Source: Rhizobium sp. G21
GTDB lineage: Bacteria; Pseudomonadota; Alphaproteobacteria; Rhizobiales; Rhizobiaceae
DNA length: 64,000 nucleotides
Direction of reading: 5' to 3'
NCBI RefSeq assembly: GCF_014158035.1
Contig: NZ_JACFXW010000001.1
Coordinates: 558,001 to 622,000 of the forward strand
In this document: one piece after another, positions 30,639-41,752 of the stretch
Numbering within the stretch: the stretch's first letter is position 1
Layout of the letters: every line of letters begins with the position of its first letter
Translations under genes and position numbers: made by a program
Notes under the pieces: generated by a model
Databases searched by the model: none
Told to the model about the DNA's origin: nothing
The model's input: only the letters and a program-made list of their open reading frames with translations

Positions 30639-31115
30639 TTACTCGGCGGCGGCTGCTTCGCCGAGGATCTTGACCGAACCGCCGGCCTTTTCGACCTTCT
30701 CGACGGCCGGCTTGGAAACGCCGGACACTTCGAAGGAGACCTTCGCGGTCAGTTCGCCGTCGGACAGGAGGCGGACGCCGTCCTTAATGCGGCGGATCAC
30801 GCCGGCGGCCTTGAGAGCGGCGGCGTCGACGGTCTTGGAGACGTCGAGCTTGCCGGCGTCAACAGCCTGCTGCACCCGGCCGAGCGACACGATGACGTAG
30901 TCGGCGGCGAAGATGTTGGTGAAGCCGCGCTTCGGCAGGCGGCGATAGATCGGCATCTGGCCGCCTTCGAAACCGTTGATGGCGACGCCCGAACGGGCCT
31001 TCTGACCCTTCACGCCGCGACCGCCGGTCTTGCCGGTGCCGGAACCGATACCACGGCCAACGCGCTTGCGCGACTTCAGCGCGCCTTCATTGTCCTTGAC
31101 TTCGTTCAGTTTCAT
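30639..31115 (-). CDS. rplO: 50S ribosomal protein L15
   Basis: 158 aa. Gly/Arg/Lys-rich N-terminal extension ([20 protein letters not shown]) that threads into 23S rRNA, then [18 protein letters not shown] and the globular C terminus. Fifteen bp after rpmD; followed by a strong intrinsic terminator. Confidence 0.98.
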   Translation of the reverse strand: MKLNEVKDNEGALKSRKRVGRGIGSGTGKTGGRGVKGQKARSGVAINGFEGGQMPIYRRLPKRGFTNIFAADYVIVSLGRVQQAVDAGKLDVSKTVDAAALKAAGVIRRIKDGVRLLSDGELTAKVSFEVSGVSKPAVEKVEKAGGSVKILGEAAAAE

Positions 31116-31130
31116 TGTCGTGTCTCCGTC

Positions 31131-31325
31131 TTACTTATCGTCGACGATGCGCACGAGGTGGCTGACCTTGGCAATCATGCCACGGACAGACGGCGTGTCT
31201 TCGAGCGTACGGGTGCGGTGCATCTTGTTGAGACCGAGGCCGATCAGGGTCTTTTCCTGACGGTCGGGACGACGGATCGGCGAACCGATCTGCTCAACGG
31301 TGATCGTCTTCTTTGCTTCAGCCAT
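31131..31325 (-). CDS. rpmD: 50S ribosomal protein L30
   Basis: 64 aa, normal length. Opens [19 protein letters not shown] with the conserved [17 protein letters not shown] core. Eleven bp after rpsE, 15 bp before rplO. Confidence 0.97.
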   Translation of the reverse strand: MAEAKKTITVEQIGSPIRRPDRQEKTLIGLGLNKMHRTRTLEDTPSVRGMIAKVSHLVRIVDDK

Positions 31326-31336
31326 CTTGCGAATCC

Positions 31337-31911
31337 TTATTCTTCGGAAGCAGCGGCGGCGCCGATGGACGCGCGACGGTTCTGAAGCGTCGCGTACTTG
31401 ATGCCGCGCTGAGCAGCGATGTCCTTCGGGTGAACCTGGTTCTTCAGGGCGTCGAAGGTGGCGCGAACCATGTTGTAGGGGTTCGACGAACCGGTCGACT
31501 TGGCGACGACGTCATGAACGCCGAGCGTTTCGAAGACGGCGCGCATCGGGCCGCCGGCGATGATGCCGGTACCGGCCTTGGCCGAACGCAGCAGAACCTT
31601 GCCGGCGCCATGGCGACCGTTGACGTCGTGATGCAGCGTGCGACCGTCGCGCAGCGGCACGAAAATCAGATCGCGCTTGGCGGCTTCGGTGGCCTTGCGG
31701 ATGGCTTCCGGCACTTCGCGCGCCTTGCCATGACCAAAGCCGACGCGGCCCTTCTGGGTCGCCGACGACGACGAGCGGCAAAGCCGAAACGACGGCCGCC
31801 CTTCACCACCTTGGCGACGCGATTGATGGCGACCAGCTTGTCGACGAACTCGCTGTCGCGCTCTTCACGGTTCGAACGCTCGTCGCGCGAACCACGCTTT
31901 TCCTGTGCCAT
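31337..31911 (-). CDS. rpsE: 30S ribosomal protein S5 (locally frameshifted)
   Basis: About 191 aa after repair, usual for the family. The N-terminal segment ([12 protein letters not shown] ... [13 protein letters not shown]) is in one frame, the C-terminal part ([20 protein letters not shown] onward) in another. Between them the conserved LVVVGD is readable only in a third frame. The simplest repair is two missing bases near 31774-31778 (GCGC read as GC) plus one extra C in the run at 31756-31758, net minus one, giving [20 protein letters not shown], the expected sequence. Two nearby compensating errors in an essential gene strongly suggest sequence error. Confidence 0.92.
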
Positions 31912-31956
31912 TGTCCTTTTCCTTTTTCTTTTCCGGGTGCAAACGGCAGTTTACAT

Positions 31957-32040
31957 AAAAGCCCTGGGTCCTCGAAAAGGCTCCAGGGCCGGTTCAATGA
32001 AGCTGGGCTTCAAAGGGGAAGAGCCCGGCGGACCGGGCTC
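31957..32040 (-). terminator. Two hairpins between rplR and rpsE
   Basis: Minus strand, in order after rplR: GAGCCCGG/CCGGGCTC (32040-32033 with 32028-32021, 4-nt loop) followed by TTCCCCTTT, then GCCCTGG/CCAGGGC (31989-31983 with 31967-31961) with an inner CCT/AGG pair, followed by TTTT (31960-31957). The second has the form of a weak terminator. They fill the 133-bp spacer inside the spc operon. Confidence 0.55.
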
Positions 32041-32044
32041 GACA

Positions 32045-32407
32045 TCAGAAGTTCAGACCACCTTCGCGGGCTGCATCGGCGAGAGCCTTGATGCGGCCGT
32101 GATAGATGAAGGCGCCGCGGTCGAAGACCACGTCCTTCACGCCCGCTGCAACGGCGCGCTCGGCGACGAGCTTGCCCACAGCGGCGGCGGCGGAAACATC
32201 GGCGCCCGTCTTCAGCGAAGAACGGAGACCGGCGTCGAGCGTCGAAGCGGCGGCGAGAGTGCGGCCGGCCACGTCGTCGATGATCTGCGCGTAGATGTTC
32301 TTGGAAGAACGATGCACGGACAGACGCGGACGACCATTGGCGACAGCCTTGATCTGACGGCGGACGCGGCTTGCGCGCTGCACGAGCTTTTCTTTAGTGC
32401 TAGCCAT
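32045..32407 (-). CDS. rplR: 50S ribosomal protein L18
   Basis: 120 aa. Basic N terminus ([20 protein letters not shown]), [16 protein letters not shown] and the C-terminal [23 protein letters not shown] block that binds 5S rRNA. Twelve bp after rplF. Confidence 0.98.
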   Translation of the reverse strand: MASTKEKLVQRASRVRRQIKAVANGRPRLSVHRSSKNIYAQIIDDVAGRTLAAASTLDAGLRSSLKTGADVSAAAAVGKLVAERAVAAGVKDVVFDRGAFIYHGRIKALADAAREGGLNF

Positions 32408-32419
32408 TTTGCGTCTTCC

Positions 32420-32953
32420 TTACTTCTTCTTGCCTTCCTTGCGGACAATGCGCTCCCCGGCGTATTTCACGCCCTTGCCCTTATAGGGCTCGGGACCGCG
32501 ATATTCGCGGATCTCGGCAGCGACCTGACCGACCACCTGCTTGTTGATGCCCGTGACGACGATTTCCGTCGGCTTGGGGCAAGCAAGCGAGATGCCTTCC
32601 GGCGGCTGATAGATCACATCGTGGGAGAAGCCGAGCTGAAGCTGCAGGTTCTTGCCCTGCATCGCGGCGCGGTAACCGACGCCGGTGATTTCGAGCTTCT
32701 TCTCATAGCCGTCCTTCACACCCTTGAACAGATTTTCGATCATGGTGCGGGACATGCCCCACTTTGCGCGGGCGTCCTTCGATTCGTTGGCCGGAGCCAC
32801 CGCAACCGTGTTGTTTTCATAGGACAGAACGACTTCGTCATTCGCGACGAAAACGAGTTCGCCCTTCGGGCCCTTTGCCGTTACCTTCTGTCCTTCGACA
32901 GTGGCGGTCACGCCTGCAGGCACCTGAACGGGCTTTTTACCGATACGAGACAT
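32420..32953 (-). CDS. rplF: 50S ribosomal protein L6
   Basis: 177 aa. [15 protein letters not shown] opening and the C-terminal signature [24 protein letters not shown] region. Two related alpha/beta domains as usual. Forty-two bp after rpsH. Confidence 0.98.
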   Translation of the reverse strand: MSRIGKKPVQVPAGVTATVEGQKVTAKGPKGELVFVANDEVVLSYENNTVAVAPANESKDARAKWGMSRTMIENLFKGVKDGYEKKLEITGVGYRAAMQGKNLQLQLGFSHDVIYQPPEGISLACPKPTEIVVTGINKQVVGQVAAEIREYRGPEPYKGKGVKYAGERIVRKEGKKK

Positions 32954-32995
32954 TTTTCTTACCTGTCTGTTCGTTACGCGAAACCGTCGGCTCGA

Positions 32996-33394
32996 TCAGA
33001 AGATCGAGCAGAGCAGTTCGCCGCCAACATTCTGTTCACGAGCCTGGTGATCGGCCATCACACCCTTCGGAGTCGAAAGGATGGTGATGCCGAGACCGTT
33101 CGCGACCTGCGGAATGGACTTGACCGAGACATAGACCCGGCGGCCCGGCTTGGACACGCGGTCGATCTTGCGGATCACCGGCGCGCCTTCGTAGTACTTC
33201 AGCTCGATGTTGAGCTCGGACTTGCCGTTCTCGAAATCGACCTTGCTGTAGCCACGGATGTAGCCTTCCGCCTGCATCACGTCGAGGACGCGAGCGCGGA
33301 GGTTGGAGGCCGGCGTGGAAACCGACGACTTGCGACGGGCAACGCCGTTGCGGATACGGGTGAGCATATCACCCAAGGGATCAGACATGGACAT
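32996..33394 (-). CDS. rpsH: 30S ribosomal protein S8
   Basis: 132 aa from the ATG at 33394 ([16 protein letters not shown]); a second ATG two codons later is possible. C-terminal signature [19 protein letters not shown] and final GGELLCSIF. In E. coli S8 represses the spc operon by binding near the rplE start; no matching structure was verified here. Twelve bp after rpsN. Confidence 0.98.
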   Translation of the reverse strand: MSMSDPLGDMLTRIRNGVARRKSSVSTPASNLRARVLDVMQAEGYIRGYSKVDFENGKSELNIELKYYEGAPVIRKIDRVSKPGRRVYVSVKSIPQVANGLGITILSTPKGVMADHQAREQNVGGELLCSIF

Positions 33395-33406
33395 CGCTTG
33401 CCCTCC

Positions 33407-33712
33407 TTACCAGCTGGACTTCACAATGCCGGGGATCTGCCCGAAGTTGCCGAGCTGGCGCAGAGCCACACGCGACATCTTGAGCTTCCGGTAGAATGCG
33501 CGCGGACGACCAGTCACTTCGCAACGATTGCGAATGCGGGTCTTGGAGCCGTTGCGCGGCATTTCGGCCAGCTTGAGGGTAGCCCGGAACCGGTCTTCGA
33601 TCGGAAGCTCGCGATTCTGGATGATTGCCTTCAGCTTGGCCCGCTTGTTGGCCTGCTGGGCAACCAGCTTACGGCGGCGCTTGTTTTTCTCAACTGCGCT
33701 CGTTTTCGCCAT
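33407..33712 (-). CDS. rpsN: 30S ribosomal protein S14 (zinc-free type)
   Basis: 101 aa from ATG at 33712 ([17 protein letters not shown]). Contains [20 protein letters not shown] and ends [13 protein letters not shown]-like ([13 protein letters not shown]). The long form without CxxC pairs is the C-minus type. Thirty-two bp after rplE. Confidence 0.97.
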   Translation of the reverse strand: MAKTSAVEKNKRRRKLVAQQANKRAKLKAIIQNRELPIEDRFRATLKLAEMPRNGSKTRIRNRCEVTGRPRAFYRKLKMSRVALRQLGNFGQIPGIVKSSW

Positions 33713-33744
33713 TGGTTTTTCCTTTTCTACGCTCGTCGTTACGG

Positions 33745-34301
33745 TTACTGACGGAACGGGAAGTTGAACTCTTTCAACAGAGCCCGAGCTTCGTCGTCGG
33801 TCTTCGCCGTCGTGCAAACGATGATGTCCATGCCCCACATCTGATCAACCTTGTCGTAGTTGATTTCCGGGAACACGATGTGCTCCTTGATGCCCATGGC
33901 GAAATTGCCGCGACCATCAAAGCTCTTCGGATTCAGGCCGCGGAAGTCGCGAACGCGCGGCAGCGCGATGTTGACCAGGCGATCCATGAATTCAAACATG
34001 CGGGCGCCGCGCAGGGTGACCTTCGCGCCGATCGGCATGCCTTCGCGGACCTTGAAGCCTGCAATCGAATTGCGGGCCCGCGTGACGACGGCCTTCTGGC
34101 CGGCGATCGCCGAGAGGTCCTGGGCGGCCACGGTCGGCTTCTTCGAGTCAGCCGTCGCTTCGCCGACGCCCATGTTGATGACGATCTTGTCCAGACGGGG
34201 ATCATCATTTCATTGGCGTAGTTGAACTGCTCCTGCAACGCCTTGCGGATGCGGGAGACGTATTCCGTCTTGAGCCGGGGCTCGTACTTAGCTTCAGCCA
34301 T
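33745..34301 (-). CDS. rplE: 50S ribosomal protein L5 (frameshifted)
   Basis: 185 aa after repair, the standard length. The 5' part reads [20 protein letters not shown] and [10 protein letters not shown], then the frame breaks in CCCC (34197-34200 as GGGG on the plus strand); one extra base gives [17 protein letters not shown] and the rest follows normally ([38 protein letters not shown]). The start overlaps the rplX stop by 8 bp. Binds 5S rRNA in the central protuberance. Confidence 0.94.
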
Positions 34302-34605
34302 CGATGGACACTCCCGAACGCTTGGCAACGCGGACCTTCTTGTCGCCTTCGACCTTGAAACCGACGCGGGTCGGCTTGCCGTCCTTGGGGTCGGCGATCG
34401 CGATGTTCGACAGATGGATCGGAGCTTCCTTGGTGATGATGCCGGCTTCCTGCGAAGCGCTCTGGCGCTGGTGGCGCTTGACGACATTGATCCCGCGGAC
34501 GATGGCGCGATCTTCCTTGGGAATGACCTGGAGGACTTCGCCGGAACGGCCCTTGTCCTTGCCGGTCAGAATGACGACCTTGTCGCCCTTACGAATTTTT
34601 TGCAT
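34294..34605 (-). CDS. rplX: 50S ribosomal protein L24
   Basis: 103 aa. KOW motif at the N terminus ([21 protein letters not shown]), [10 protein letters not shown] and [20 protein letters not shown]. Nineteen bp after rplN; its end overlaps rplE by 8 bp. Confidence 0.98.
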   Translation of the reverse strand: MQKIRKGDKVVILTGKDKGRSGEVLQVIPKEDRAIVRGINVVKRHQRQSASQEAGIITKEAPIHLSNIAIADPKDGKPTRVGFKVEGDKKVRVAKRSGVSIDG

Positions 34606-34624
34606 CTCAGTCGTTCCTCGATAA

Positions 34625-34993
34625 TTACAAAACTTCAGGAGCCAGCGAGATGATCTTCATGTGGTTCTTGGCGCGGAGTTCGCGCGGAACCGGTCCGAAG
34701 ATACGGGTGCCGATCGGCTCTTTCTTGTTGTCGATGAGAACGGCTGCATTCGTGTCGAAGCGGATCACGCTGCCGTCGGCGCGGCGGATGTCCTTGGCGG
34801 TCCGAACCACCACGGCCTTCATCACGTCGCCCTTCTTCACGCGCCCACGCGGGATGGCTTCCTTGATCGAGACGACGATGATGTCGCCGATCGAAGCGTA
34901 TTTACGCTTGGAGCCGCCCAGCACTTTGATGCACATGACACGACGGGCGCCGGAATTGTCCGCCACGTCGAGGTTTGTTTGCATCTGAATCAT
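34625..34993 (-). CDS. rplN: 50S ribosomal protein L14
   Basis: 122 aa from ATG at 34993 ([20 protein letters not shown]), exactly the family length. Signature [20 protein letters not shown] and final [13 protein letters not shown]. It begins the next tight cluster after a 202-bp spacer from rpsQ that carries two hairpins. Confidence 0.98.
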   Translation of the reverse strand: MIQMQTNLDVADNSGARRVMCIKVLGGSKRKYASIGDIIVVSIKEAIPRGRVKKGDVMKAVVVRTAKDIRRADGSVIRFDTNAAVLIDNKKEPIGTRIFGPVPRELRAKNHMKIISLAPEVL

Positions 34994-35119
34994 GTCAGGT
35001 CGCCTTCTTGTTATGACCGGAACGGTTGGACAGGACCCGAAGGTCGAATCCCCTGATCCGGCTTGTCGATCCAAGTTTCACTGGAATGGGCGCGTCTTAT
35101 AGAAAACACGCCCGAAATC

Positions 35120-35165
35120 AAGTCTTTTTCAAAAAGACTTCACGCCCGGACGTTATTTCCGGGCG
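35120..35165 (-). terminator. Hairpins between rpsQ and rplN
   Basis: Minus strand: GC-rich stem CGCCCGGA/TCCGGGCG (35165-35158 with 35150-35143, 7-nt loop), then a palindrome AAGTCTTTTT-G-AAAAAGACTT (35140-35120) that provides a T run 6 nt past the first stem. Together they look like a terminator. Just downstream is TATAAG (minus strand, 35103-35098), a possible -10 for a fresh rplN promoter, with a weak -35 (GACTTG, 17 bp upstream) overlapping the palindrome. Confidence 0.55.
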
Positions 35166-35195
35166 CGATGTTCAAAAGCATCAGGCTGAAACGGC

Positions 35196-35432
35196 TCAAT
35201 TGTGAACCGTGACGACCTTCCAGCACTTGTCCTTGGAGATCGGCGCGCATTCCTCGATGGAAACGACGTCGCCCGTCTTCACGGTGTTGTTTTCGTCATG
35301 GGCCTTGTACTTCTTGGAACGGCGGACCGTCTTCTGAAGCAGCGGGTGGGCAAAGCGACGCTCGACGCGGACCACGACGGTCTTGTCGTTCTTGTCGCTG
35401 ACGACGGTGCCCTGAAGAATGCGTTTCGGCAT
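35196..35432 (-). CDS. rpsQ: 30S ribosomal protein S17
   Basis: 78 aa. [19 protein letters not shown] opening, [19 protein letters not shown] and the signature [20 protein letters not shown]. Eleven bp after rpmC; last gene of the S10-type cluster before a wide spacer. Confidence 0.98.
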   Translation of the reverse strand: MPKRILQGTVVSDKNDKTVVVRVERRFAHPLLQKTVRRSKKYKAHDENNTVKTGDVVSIEECAPISKDKCWKVVTVHN

Positions 35433-35443
35433 TTTTTATTCCT

Positions 35444-35644
35444 TCAAGCCTTGGCTTCGGCCGCCTTCTGGCGGGCGATGGTTTTGATGCGAGCAATATC
35501 CTTGCGCACTTCATCGATGCGGGCGGTCTTTTCGAGCTGACCGGTCGCCTTCTGGAAGCGAAGGTTGAACTGCTCTTTCTTGAGCTTGGCAAGCTCGTCG
35601 TTCAGCTGGTCGGCGCTCAACGCGCGAACATCAGACGCTTTCAT
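35444..35644 (-). CDS. rpmC: 50S ribosomal protein L29
   Basis: 66 aa: [20 protein letters not shown], a two-helix hairpin with the conserved [17 protein letters not shown] and [10 protein letters not shown]. Sits near the exit tunnel. Eleven bp after rplP. Confidence 0.97.
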   Translation of the reverse strand: MKASDVRALSADQLNDELAKLKKEQFNLRFQKATGQLEKTARIDEVRKDIARIKTIARQKAAEAKA

Positions 35645-35655
35645 TCGTCTTCTCC

Positions 35656-36069
35656 TTATTCGGCGATGCGCTGGACGAAGCGCGTCTTGACGGAGAGCTT
35701 CGCGGCGCCCAGGCGAAGGGCTTCGCGGGCAAGCTCTTCGCTCACGCCGTCGATCTCAAACATGATACGGCCGGGCTTGACGCGGCAAGCCCAGTATTCC
35801 ACCGAACCCTTACCCTTACCCATGCGGACTTCGGTCGGCTTGGCGGTCACCGGAACGTCCGGGAACACGCGGATCCAGACGCGGCCGGCGCGCTTCATGT
35901 GGCGGGTGATCGCGCGGCGGGCCGCTTCGATCTGGCGGGCATTGACGCGATCCGGCTCCTGGGCCTTCAGGCCGTATTGACCGAAGGCGAGGTCAGAGCC
36001 ACCCTTGGCGACGCCATGGATGCGGCCCTTGAACTGCTTGCGGTACTTCGTACGCTTTGGCTGCAACAT
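35656..36069 (-). CDS. rplP: 50S ribosomal protein L16
   Basis: 137 aa. [19 protein letters not shown] opening and the signatures RIWIRVFPD-like [16 protein letters not shown] and [16 protein letters not shown]. Thirty-three bp after rpsC. Confidence 0.98.
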   Translation of the reverse strand: MLQPKRTKYRKQFKGRIHGVAKGGSDLAFGQYGLKAQEPDRVNARQIEAARRAITRHMKRAGRVWIRVFPDVPVTAKPTEVRMGKGKGSVEYWACRVKPGRIMFEIDGVSEELAREALRLGAAKLSVKTRFVQRIAE

Positions 36070-36102
36070 TTTCTATTCTCCAACTCTGCCGTTACGCGTC
36101 AA

Positions 36103-36813
36103 TTACGCGTTTTCGCGGCGGCGGTTGTTGTTGCCGCCCTGGTTGTCACCTTCCAGCGCACGACGCTCGGAGGCCATGGGATCATGCTCGAGGATTTCGC
36201 CCTTGAAGATCCAGACCTTGATGCCGCAGACGCCGAAAGCCGTATGGGCTTCAGCGACGCCGTAATCGATGTCGGCGCGCAGCGTATGCAGCGGCACGCG
36301 ACCTTCGCGATACCATTCCGTGCGAGCGATTTCCGCGCCGCCGAGACGGCCGGCGCAGGTGATCTTGATGCCTTCGGCGCCAAGACGCATCGCGGACTGA
36401 ACGGCGCGCTTCATGGCGCGGCGGAAAGCCACGCGGCGCTCGAGCTGCTGGGCGATCGACTGCGCGACGAGCGTGGAGTCGATTTCCGGCTTGCGCACTT
36501 CAACGATGTTGAGATGCGTCTCGGAGGACGTCATGTCCGAGATCTTCTTGCGAAGCTTCTCGATGTCGGCGCCCTTCTTGCCGATGATGAGACCCGGGCG
36601 AGCCGAGTGGATCGTGACGCGGCACTTCTTGTGCGGACGCTCGATGACCACCTTGGCGATGCCGGCGGACTTCAGTTCGTTCATCAGATAGGTCCGGATC
36701 GCCAGGTCTTCGTGAAGAAGCTGGCCGTATTCGGCGTTGTCTGCGAACCAGCGGCTGTCCCAGGTCCGGTTGATGCCGAGACGGAAGCCGATCGGATTGA
36801 TTTTCTGACCCAT
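36103..36813 (-). CDS. rpsC: 30S ribosomal protein S3
   Basis: 236 aa. [20 protein letters not shown] opening, KH domain with [18 protein letters not shown], and the C-terminal signature [20 protein letters not shown]. The tail is Asn/Arg-rich. Its ATG overlaps the rplV stop by one base (TAATG), so the two are coupled. Confidence 0.98.
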   Translation of the reverse strand: MGQKINPIGFRLGINRTWDSRWFADNAEYGQLLHEDLAIRTYLMNELKSAGIAKVVIERPHKKCRVTIHSARPGLIIGKKGADIEKLRKKISDMTSSETHLNIVEVRKPEIDSTLVAQSIAQQLERRVAFRRAMKRAVQSAMRLGAEGIKITCAGRLGGAEIARTEWYREGRVPLHTLRADIDYGVAEAHTAFGVCGIKVWIFKGEILEHDPMASERRALEGDNQGGNNNRRRENA

Positions 36814-37202
36814 TATGCAGCCTCCTCAGTGTCGGCAACTTCCCGGACGACGATCGTCAGGTGCGAAAACGGACGCTCGATGCGGGAAGCGCGGCCGCGG
36901 CCACGGGCGTGGAAGCGCTTCATCACCATCGACTTGCCGACATAGGCCTCGGAGACGACGAGCGAGTCGACATCGAGATCATGGTTGTTTTCGGCGTTGG
37001 CGATCGCCGATTCGAGGGTCTTCTTGACCGTCGAGGCGATGCGCTTGCGGGAGAATTCGAGCTCGGCGAGAGCGCGATCGACCTTCTTGCCGCGGATGAG
37101 CGCGGCAACCAGGTTGAGCTTCTGCGGGCTGACGCGGATCGTGCGGGCGACTGCCTGCGCTTCGTTGTCCTTGAGCCGGCGTTCGGTTTTAGCCTTGCCC
37201 AT
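36813..37202 (-). CDS. rplV: 50S ribosomal protein L22
   Basis: 129 aa from ATG at 37202 ([19 protein letters not shown]), the conserved opening. Contains [20 protein letters not shown], the long beta-hairpin that lines the exit tunnel and the C-terminal [19 protein letters not shown]. Two bp after rpsS, one-base overlap with rpsC. Confidence 0.98.
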   Translation of the reverse strand: MGKAKTERRLKDNEAQAVARTIRVSPQKLNLVAALIRGKKVDRALAELEFSRKRIASTVKKTLESAIANAENNHDLDVDSLVVSEAYVGKSMVMKRFHARGRGRASRIERPFSHLTIVVREVADTEEAA

Positions 37203-37204
37203 GA

Positions 37205-37483
37205 TTACTTCCTCTTCGCCTTCTTGTCCGCGCCGTGACCGTAATAGGTCCGGGTCGGAGAAAATTCGCCGAACTTGTGTCCGACCATTTCTTCCGTGAC
37301 CAGCACCGGAACGTGCTTGGCGCCGTTGTAGACCCCGAAGGTCAGACCAACGAACTGCGGGAGAATGGTGGAGCGACGGCTCCACATCTTGATGACTTCA
37401 CTGCGGCCGCCTGCGCGCACCTTCTCAGCCTTCTTGAGAAGATATCCGTCGACAAACGGGCCTTTCCAAACTGAACGAGCCAT
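37205..37483 (-). CDS. rpsS: 30S ribosomal protein S19
   Basis: 92 aa: [20 protein letters not shown] opening; signature [20 protein letters not shown] and [15 protein letters not shown]. Twenty bp after rplB. Confidence 0.98.
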   Translation of the reverse strand: MARSVWKGPFVDGYLLKKAEKVRAGGRSEVIKMWSRRSTILPQFVGLTFGVYNGAKHVPVLVTEEMVGHKFGEFSPTRTYYGHGADKKAKRK

Positions 37484-37503
37484 TTAATGACTTCCTCTCT
37501 CAA

Positions 37504-38335
37504 TTAGCGCTTGTGGCGCGAGCGCATGATGAACTTGTCGGTCGACTTGTTCGACCGGGTCCGCTTGCCCTTGGTGGGCTTGCCCCACGGGCTGACCGGG
37601 TGACGGCCGCCCGAAGTGCGACCTTCACCACCGCCGTGCGGGTGGTCGACCGGGTTCATCGCGACGCCGCGAACATGCGGACGCTTGCCCTTCCAGATCG
37701 AACGACCGGCCTTGCCGTCGTTCGTGTTGCCGTGGTCGGGGTTCGACACCGCGCCGATCGTGGCGAGGCAGGAACCATGCACCAGGCGCTGTTCGCCGGA
37801 GTTCAGGCGAAGGATCGCCATGCCCTGGTCGCGGCCGACCAGCTGCACATAGGCGCCGGCCGAACGAGCGATCTGGCCGCCCTTTGCCGGCTTCATTTCC
37901 ACATTGTGGACGATGGTGCCGACCGGGATGGACTGAAGCGGCATGGTGTTGCCGGGCTTCACGTCCGCGCCCTTCAGAGAAGAGATCACCTTGTCGCCGG
38001 CAGCGAGACGCTGCGGGGCGATGATGTAGCTCAGCTCGCCGTCGTCATACTTGATGAGCGCGATGAAGGCGGTGCGGTTCGGGTCGTATTCCAGACGCTC
38101 GACGGTCGCTTCGACGTCGAACTTGCGACGCTTGAAGTCCACCAGGCGGTAGGAACGCTTGTGACCGCCGCCCTGGAAGCGCGCGGTGACGCGGCCGAGG
38201 TTGTTGCGGCCGCCCTTGGAGTGCAGGCCTTCGGTCAGCGACTTGACCGGCTTTGCCCTTGTGCAGGCCGGACCGGTCGACGATGACCAGCTGGCGCAGG
38301 CTCGGGGTGATCGGATTGAATGTTTTCAATGCCAT
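37504..38335 (-). CDS. rplB: 50S ribosomal protein L2 (frameshifted)
   Basis: About 276 aa after repair, near the peptidyl transferase centre. The N terminus ([28 protein letters not shown]) is in one frame; one extra base near 38251 breaks it, and removing it gives [20 protein letters not shown] and on to [20 protein letters not shown]. The C-terminal signature [20 protein letters not shown], including the histidine region implicated in ribosome activity, is intact. Eleven bp after rplW. Confidence 0.94.
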
Positions 38336-38346
38336 TGTTCTATTCC

Positions 38347-38640
38347 TCAGAGGCCGGTGGTCACGTCGATGGACTGGCCTTCGACCAGCGTGACGATGGC
38401 CTTCTTGACGTCCTGCTGCTTGCCGATCGTGGCCTTGAAGCGCTTGACCTTGCCCTTGCGGATCAGGGTGTTCACGGCCTTGACCTTGACGCCGAAGAGA
38501 GCTTCGACGGCGGCCTTGATCTGCGGCTTGGAAGCGTCCTTCGCGACGTTGAAAACAACCTGGTTGTTTTCGGAGACGAGAGTGGACTTTTCCGTGATCG
38601 ACGGGGTGCGGATCACATCATAGTGGCGAAGGTCAGTCAT
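38347..38640 (-). CDS. rplW: 50S ribosomal protein L23
   Basis: 97 aa: [41 protein letters not shown]23 docks trigger factor and SRP at the tunnel exit. Its ATG overlaps the rplD stop (ATGA). Confidence 0.98.
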   Translation of the reverse strand: MTDLRHYDVIRTPSITEKSTLVSENNQVVFNVAKDASKPQIKAAVEALFGVKVKAVNTLIRKGKVKRFKATIGKQQDVKKAIVTLVEGQSIDVTTGL

Positions 38641-39257
38641 TTGAACCGCTCCTCGAGGGCTTCGACTGCAGCCTTGGACAGCACGAGCGTGTTGCGGCGC
38701 AGGATGTCGTAAACGTTGATGCCCTGAACCGGCAGCACATCCACGTTCGGAATGTTCTGAGCGGCGAGCTTGAAGTTGCTGTCCAGCTCGGCGCCGCCGA
38801 TGAACAGCGCGTTGCTGAGGCCGAGACCGGCGAACGCATTGACGAGAACCTTGGTCTTGGCTTCGGCCGCCACCAGATTGTCGAGAACGATCAGGGTCTC
38901 GGACTTCGCCTTGGCCGAAAGGGCGTGGCGGAGCGCGAGAGCGCGGATCTTCTTGGGCAGGTCATGGGCATGGCTGCGGGTGACCGGACCATGGGCGCGA
39001 CCACCGCCGCGGAACTGCGGAGCGCGAGCCGAATGGTGACGAGCGCGACCCGTACCCTTCTGCTTGTACATCTTCTTGCCCGTGCGAGAAATTTCGGCGC
39101 GGGTCTTGGTCTGATGCGTGCCCTGGCGCTTCTTGGCGAGCTGGTAGCGCACCATGCGCGCGATCAGGTCTTCGCGGGGCTCGAGGCCGAAAATGGCGTC
39201 GGAGACCGAGAGAGTGCCGGCGTCCTTGCCTTCGAGAGTCTTAACTACGAGATCCAT
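38637..39257 (-). CDS. rplD: 50S ribosomal protein L4
   Basis: 206 aa: [20 protein letters not shown], the tunnel loop [20 protein letters not shown]-type segment ([20 protein letters not shown]), and [12 protein letters not shown]. In E. coli L4 also represses the S10 operon. Ten bp after rplC and overlapping rplW by four bases. Confidence 0.98.
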   Translation of the reverse strand: MDLVVKTLEGKDAGTLSVSDAIFGLEPREDLIARMVRYQLAKKRQGTHQTKTRAEISRTGKKMYKQKGTGRARHHSARAPQFRGGGRAHGPVTRSHAHDLPKKIRALALRHALSAKAKSETLIVLDNLVAAEAKTKVLVNAFAGLGLSNALFIGGAELDSNFKLAAQNIPNVDVLPVQGINVYDILRRNTLVLSKAAVEALEERFK

Positions 39258-39267
39258 ATCGGCCCCC

Positions 39268-39945
39268 TTACTTCGCGCGGACGCCAGCCGGACGCGGAGC
39301 GTCAGCCGGTACGCCAGCCTTGACCGCGTCGCGGACCAGGATCCAGGAGCCCTTGGAGCCGGGAACGGCGCCGCGAACCAGGATCAGACCACGATCGTCA
39401 TCGGTCGAAACCACTTCGAGATTCTGCGTGGTCACGCGGGTCGCGCCCATGTGGCCGGCCATCTTCTTGTTCTTGAAGACGCGGCCCGGATCCTGGCGGT
39501 TACCGGTAGAACCATGCGAACGGTGAGAGACGGACACGCCGTGCGTGGCGCGGAGACCGCCGAAATTGTGGCGCTTCATGGCGCCGGCGAAGCCCTTACC
39601 GATCGAAGTGCCGGTCACGTCGACCAGCTGTCCCGGAACGAAGTGGCTCGCGGCCAGTTCGGTGCCGACATCGAGAAGGTTCTCGGCGGACACGCGGAAT
39701 TCTGCGAGCTTTGCCTTCGGCTCCACCTGCGCGAGAGCGAAGTTGCCGCGCATGGCCTTGGAAACATTCTTCACCTTGGCGACGCCCGCGCCAAGCTGAA
39801 CGGCGGTGTAGCCGTTCTTGTCTTCGGTACGCTGGGCGACCACCTGGCAGCCTTCCATGCGCAAAACTGTGACGGGAACATGTTCGCCGGCATCTGTGTA
39901 GATGCGGGTCATTCCCACTTTCTGTGCAATTACACCTGAACGCAT
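39268..39945 (-). CDS. rplC: 50S ribosomal protein L3
   Basis: 225 aa: [20 protein letters not shown] opening; signature [20 protein letters not shown] with the conserved Gln/Arg-rich loop near the A site. Starts a tight run down to rpsQ; 156 bp after rpsJ. Confidence 0.98.
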   Translation of the reverse strand: MRSGVIAQKVGMTRIYTDAGEHVPVTVLRMEGCQVVAQRTEDKNGYTAVQLGAGVAKVKNVSKAMRGNFALAQVEPKAKLAEFRVSAENLLDVGTELAASHFVPGQLVDVTGTSIGKGFAGAMKRHNFGGLRATHGVSVSHRSHGSTGNRQDPGRVFKNKKMAGHMGATRVTTQNLEVVSTDDDRGLILVRGAVPGSKGSWILVRDAVKAGVPADAPRPAGVRAK

Positions 39946-40008
39946 CGGTTCGTCCTCTTGAGAGTCCCTGACGGGGCAAGCCCCCTCACGCCTCTTTGTT
40001 TAAAGATT

Positions 40009-40032
40009 CCGTGAGGCCTCTCGGCCTTACGG
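40009..40032 (-). promoter_or_regulatory. Hairpin between rpsJ and rplC
   Basis: 10-bp stem with one mismatch (CCGTAAGGCC 40032-40023 with GGCCTCACGG 40018-40009, 4-nt loop) in the 156-bp rpsJ-rplC spacer. Followed on the minus strand by AATCTTTAAAC, a weak T tract. A second small stem GGGGC/GCCCC lies at 39973-39984, nearer rplC. Could be an attenuator; in E. coli L4-mediated control acts at the S10 leader instead. Confidence 0.45.
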
Positions 40033-40101
40033 TTTCCCGTTGTTGGAAGCCGTTGGCGGGACCCGCCACGTACCTTCCTTGTTATTCGGCTTTCGCCAGT
40101 C

Positions 40102-40410
40102 TCAGAGCTTGATTTCGACGTCGACGCCTGCGGCCAAATCGAGTTTCATCAGCGCGTCGACCGTTTGCGGTGTCGGATCGACAATGTCAAGTAGGCGCTT
40201 GTGCGTGCGCATCTCAAATTGTTCGCGGCTCTTCTTGTCCACGTGCGGAGAGCGGTTGACCGTGAAGCGCTCGATCCGGGTCGGAAGAGGAACCGGGCCG
40301 CGAACCTGGGCTCCCGTGCGCTTGGCCGTCGAGACGATTTCGCGCGTGGAGGCATCGAGGATCCGATGATCAAACGCCTTGAGGCGGATGCGGATATTCT
40401 GGCCGTTCAT
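40102..40410 (-). CDS. rpsJ: 30S ribosomal protein S10
   Basis: 102 aa: [20 protein letters not shown], the signature [20 protein letters not shown], final [12 protein letters not shown]. Also the NusE transcription antitermination factor. 115 bp after tuf. Confidence 0.98.
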   Translation of the reverse strand: MNGQNIRIRLKAFDHRILDASTREIVSTAKRTGAQVRGPVPLPTRIERFTVNRSPHVDKKSREQFEMRTHKRLLDIVDPTPQTVDALMKLDLAAGVDVEIKL

Positions 40411-40473
40411 TCGACTAGTCCTTAATAAATGTCCGCGATCCGGACACTGTTCTTGTTTCTTATTGAAGGAGGA

Positions 40474-40494
40474 CAGGGGCTTTGAAGGCCCCTG
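40474..40494 (-). promoter_or_regulatory. Hairpin between tuf and rpsJ
   Basis: 7-bp perfect stem CAGGGGC/GCCCCTG (40474-40480 with 40488-40494), 7-nt loop, 31 bp past the tuf stop. No T run follows on the minus strand. Confidence 0.45.
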
Positions 40495-40525
40495 CCCTCG
40501 CTCCGTAAACCGTGATGGTTAACGA

Positions 40526-41701
<1,176 letters not shown>

Positions 41702-41752
41702 AGTAGGCTCTCCATTCTCTCGCCCGAAGGCGTAACTTCAAAATCGGGTGGT

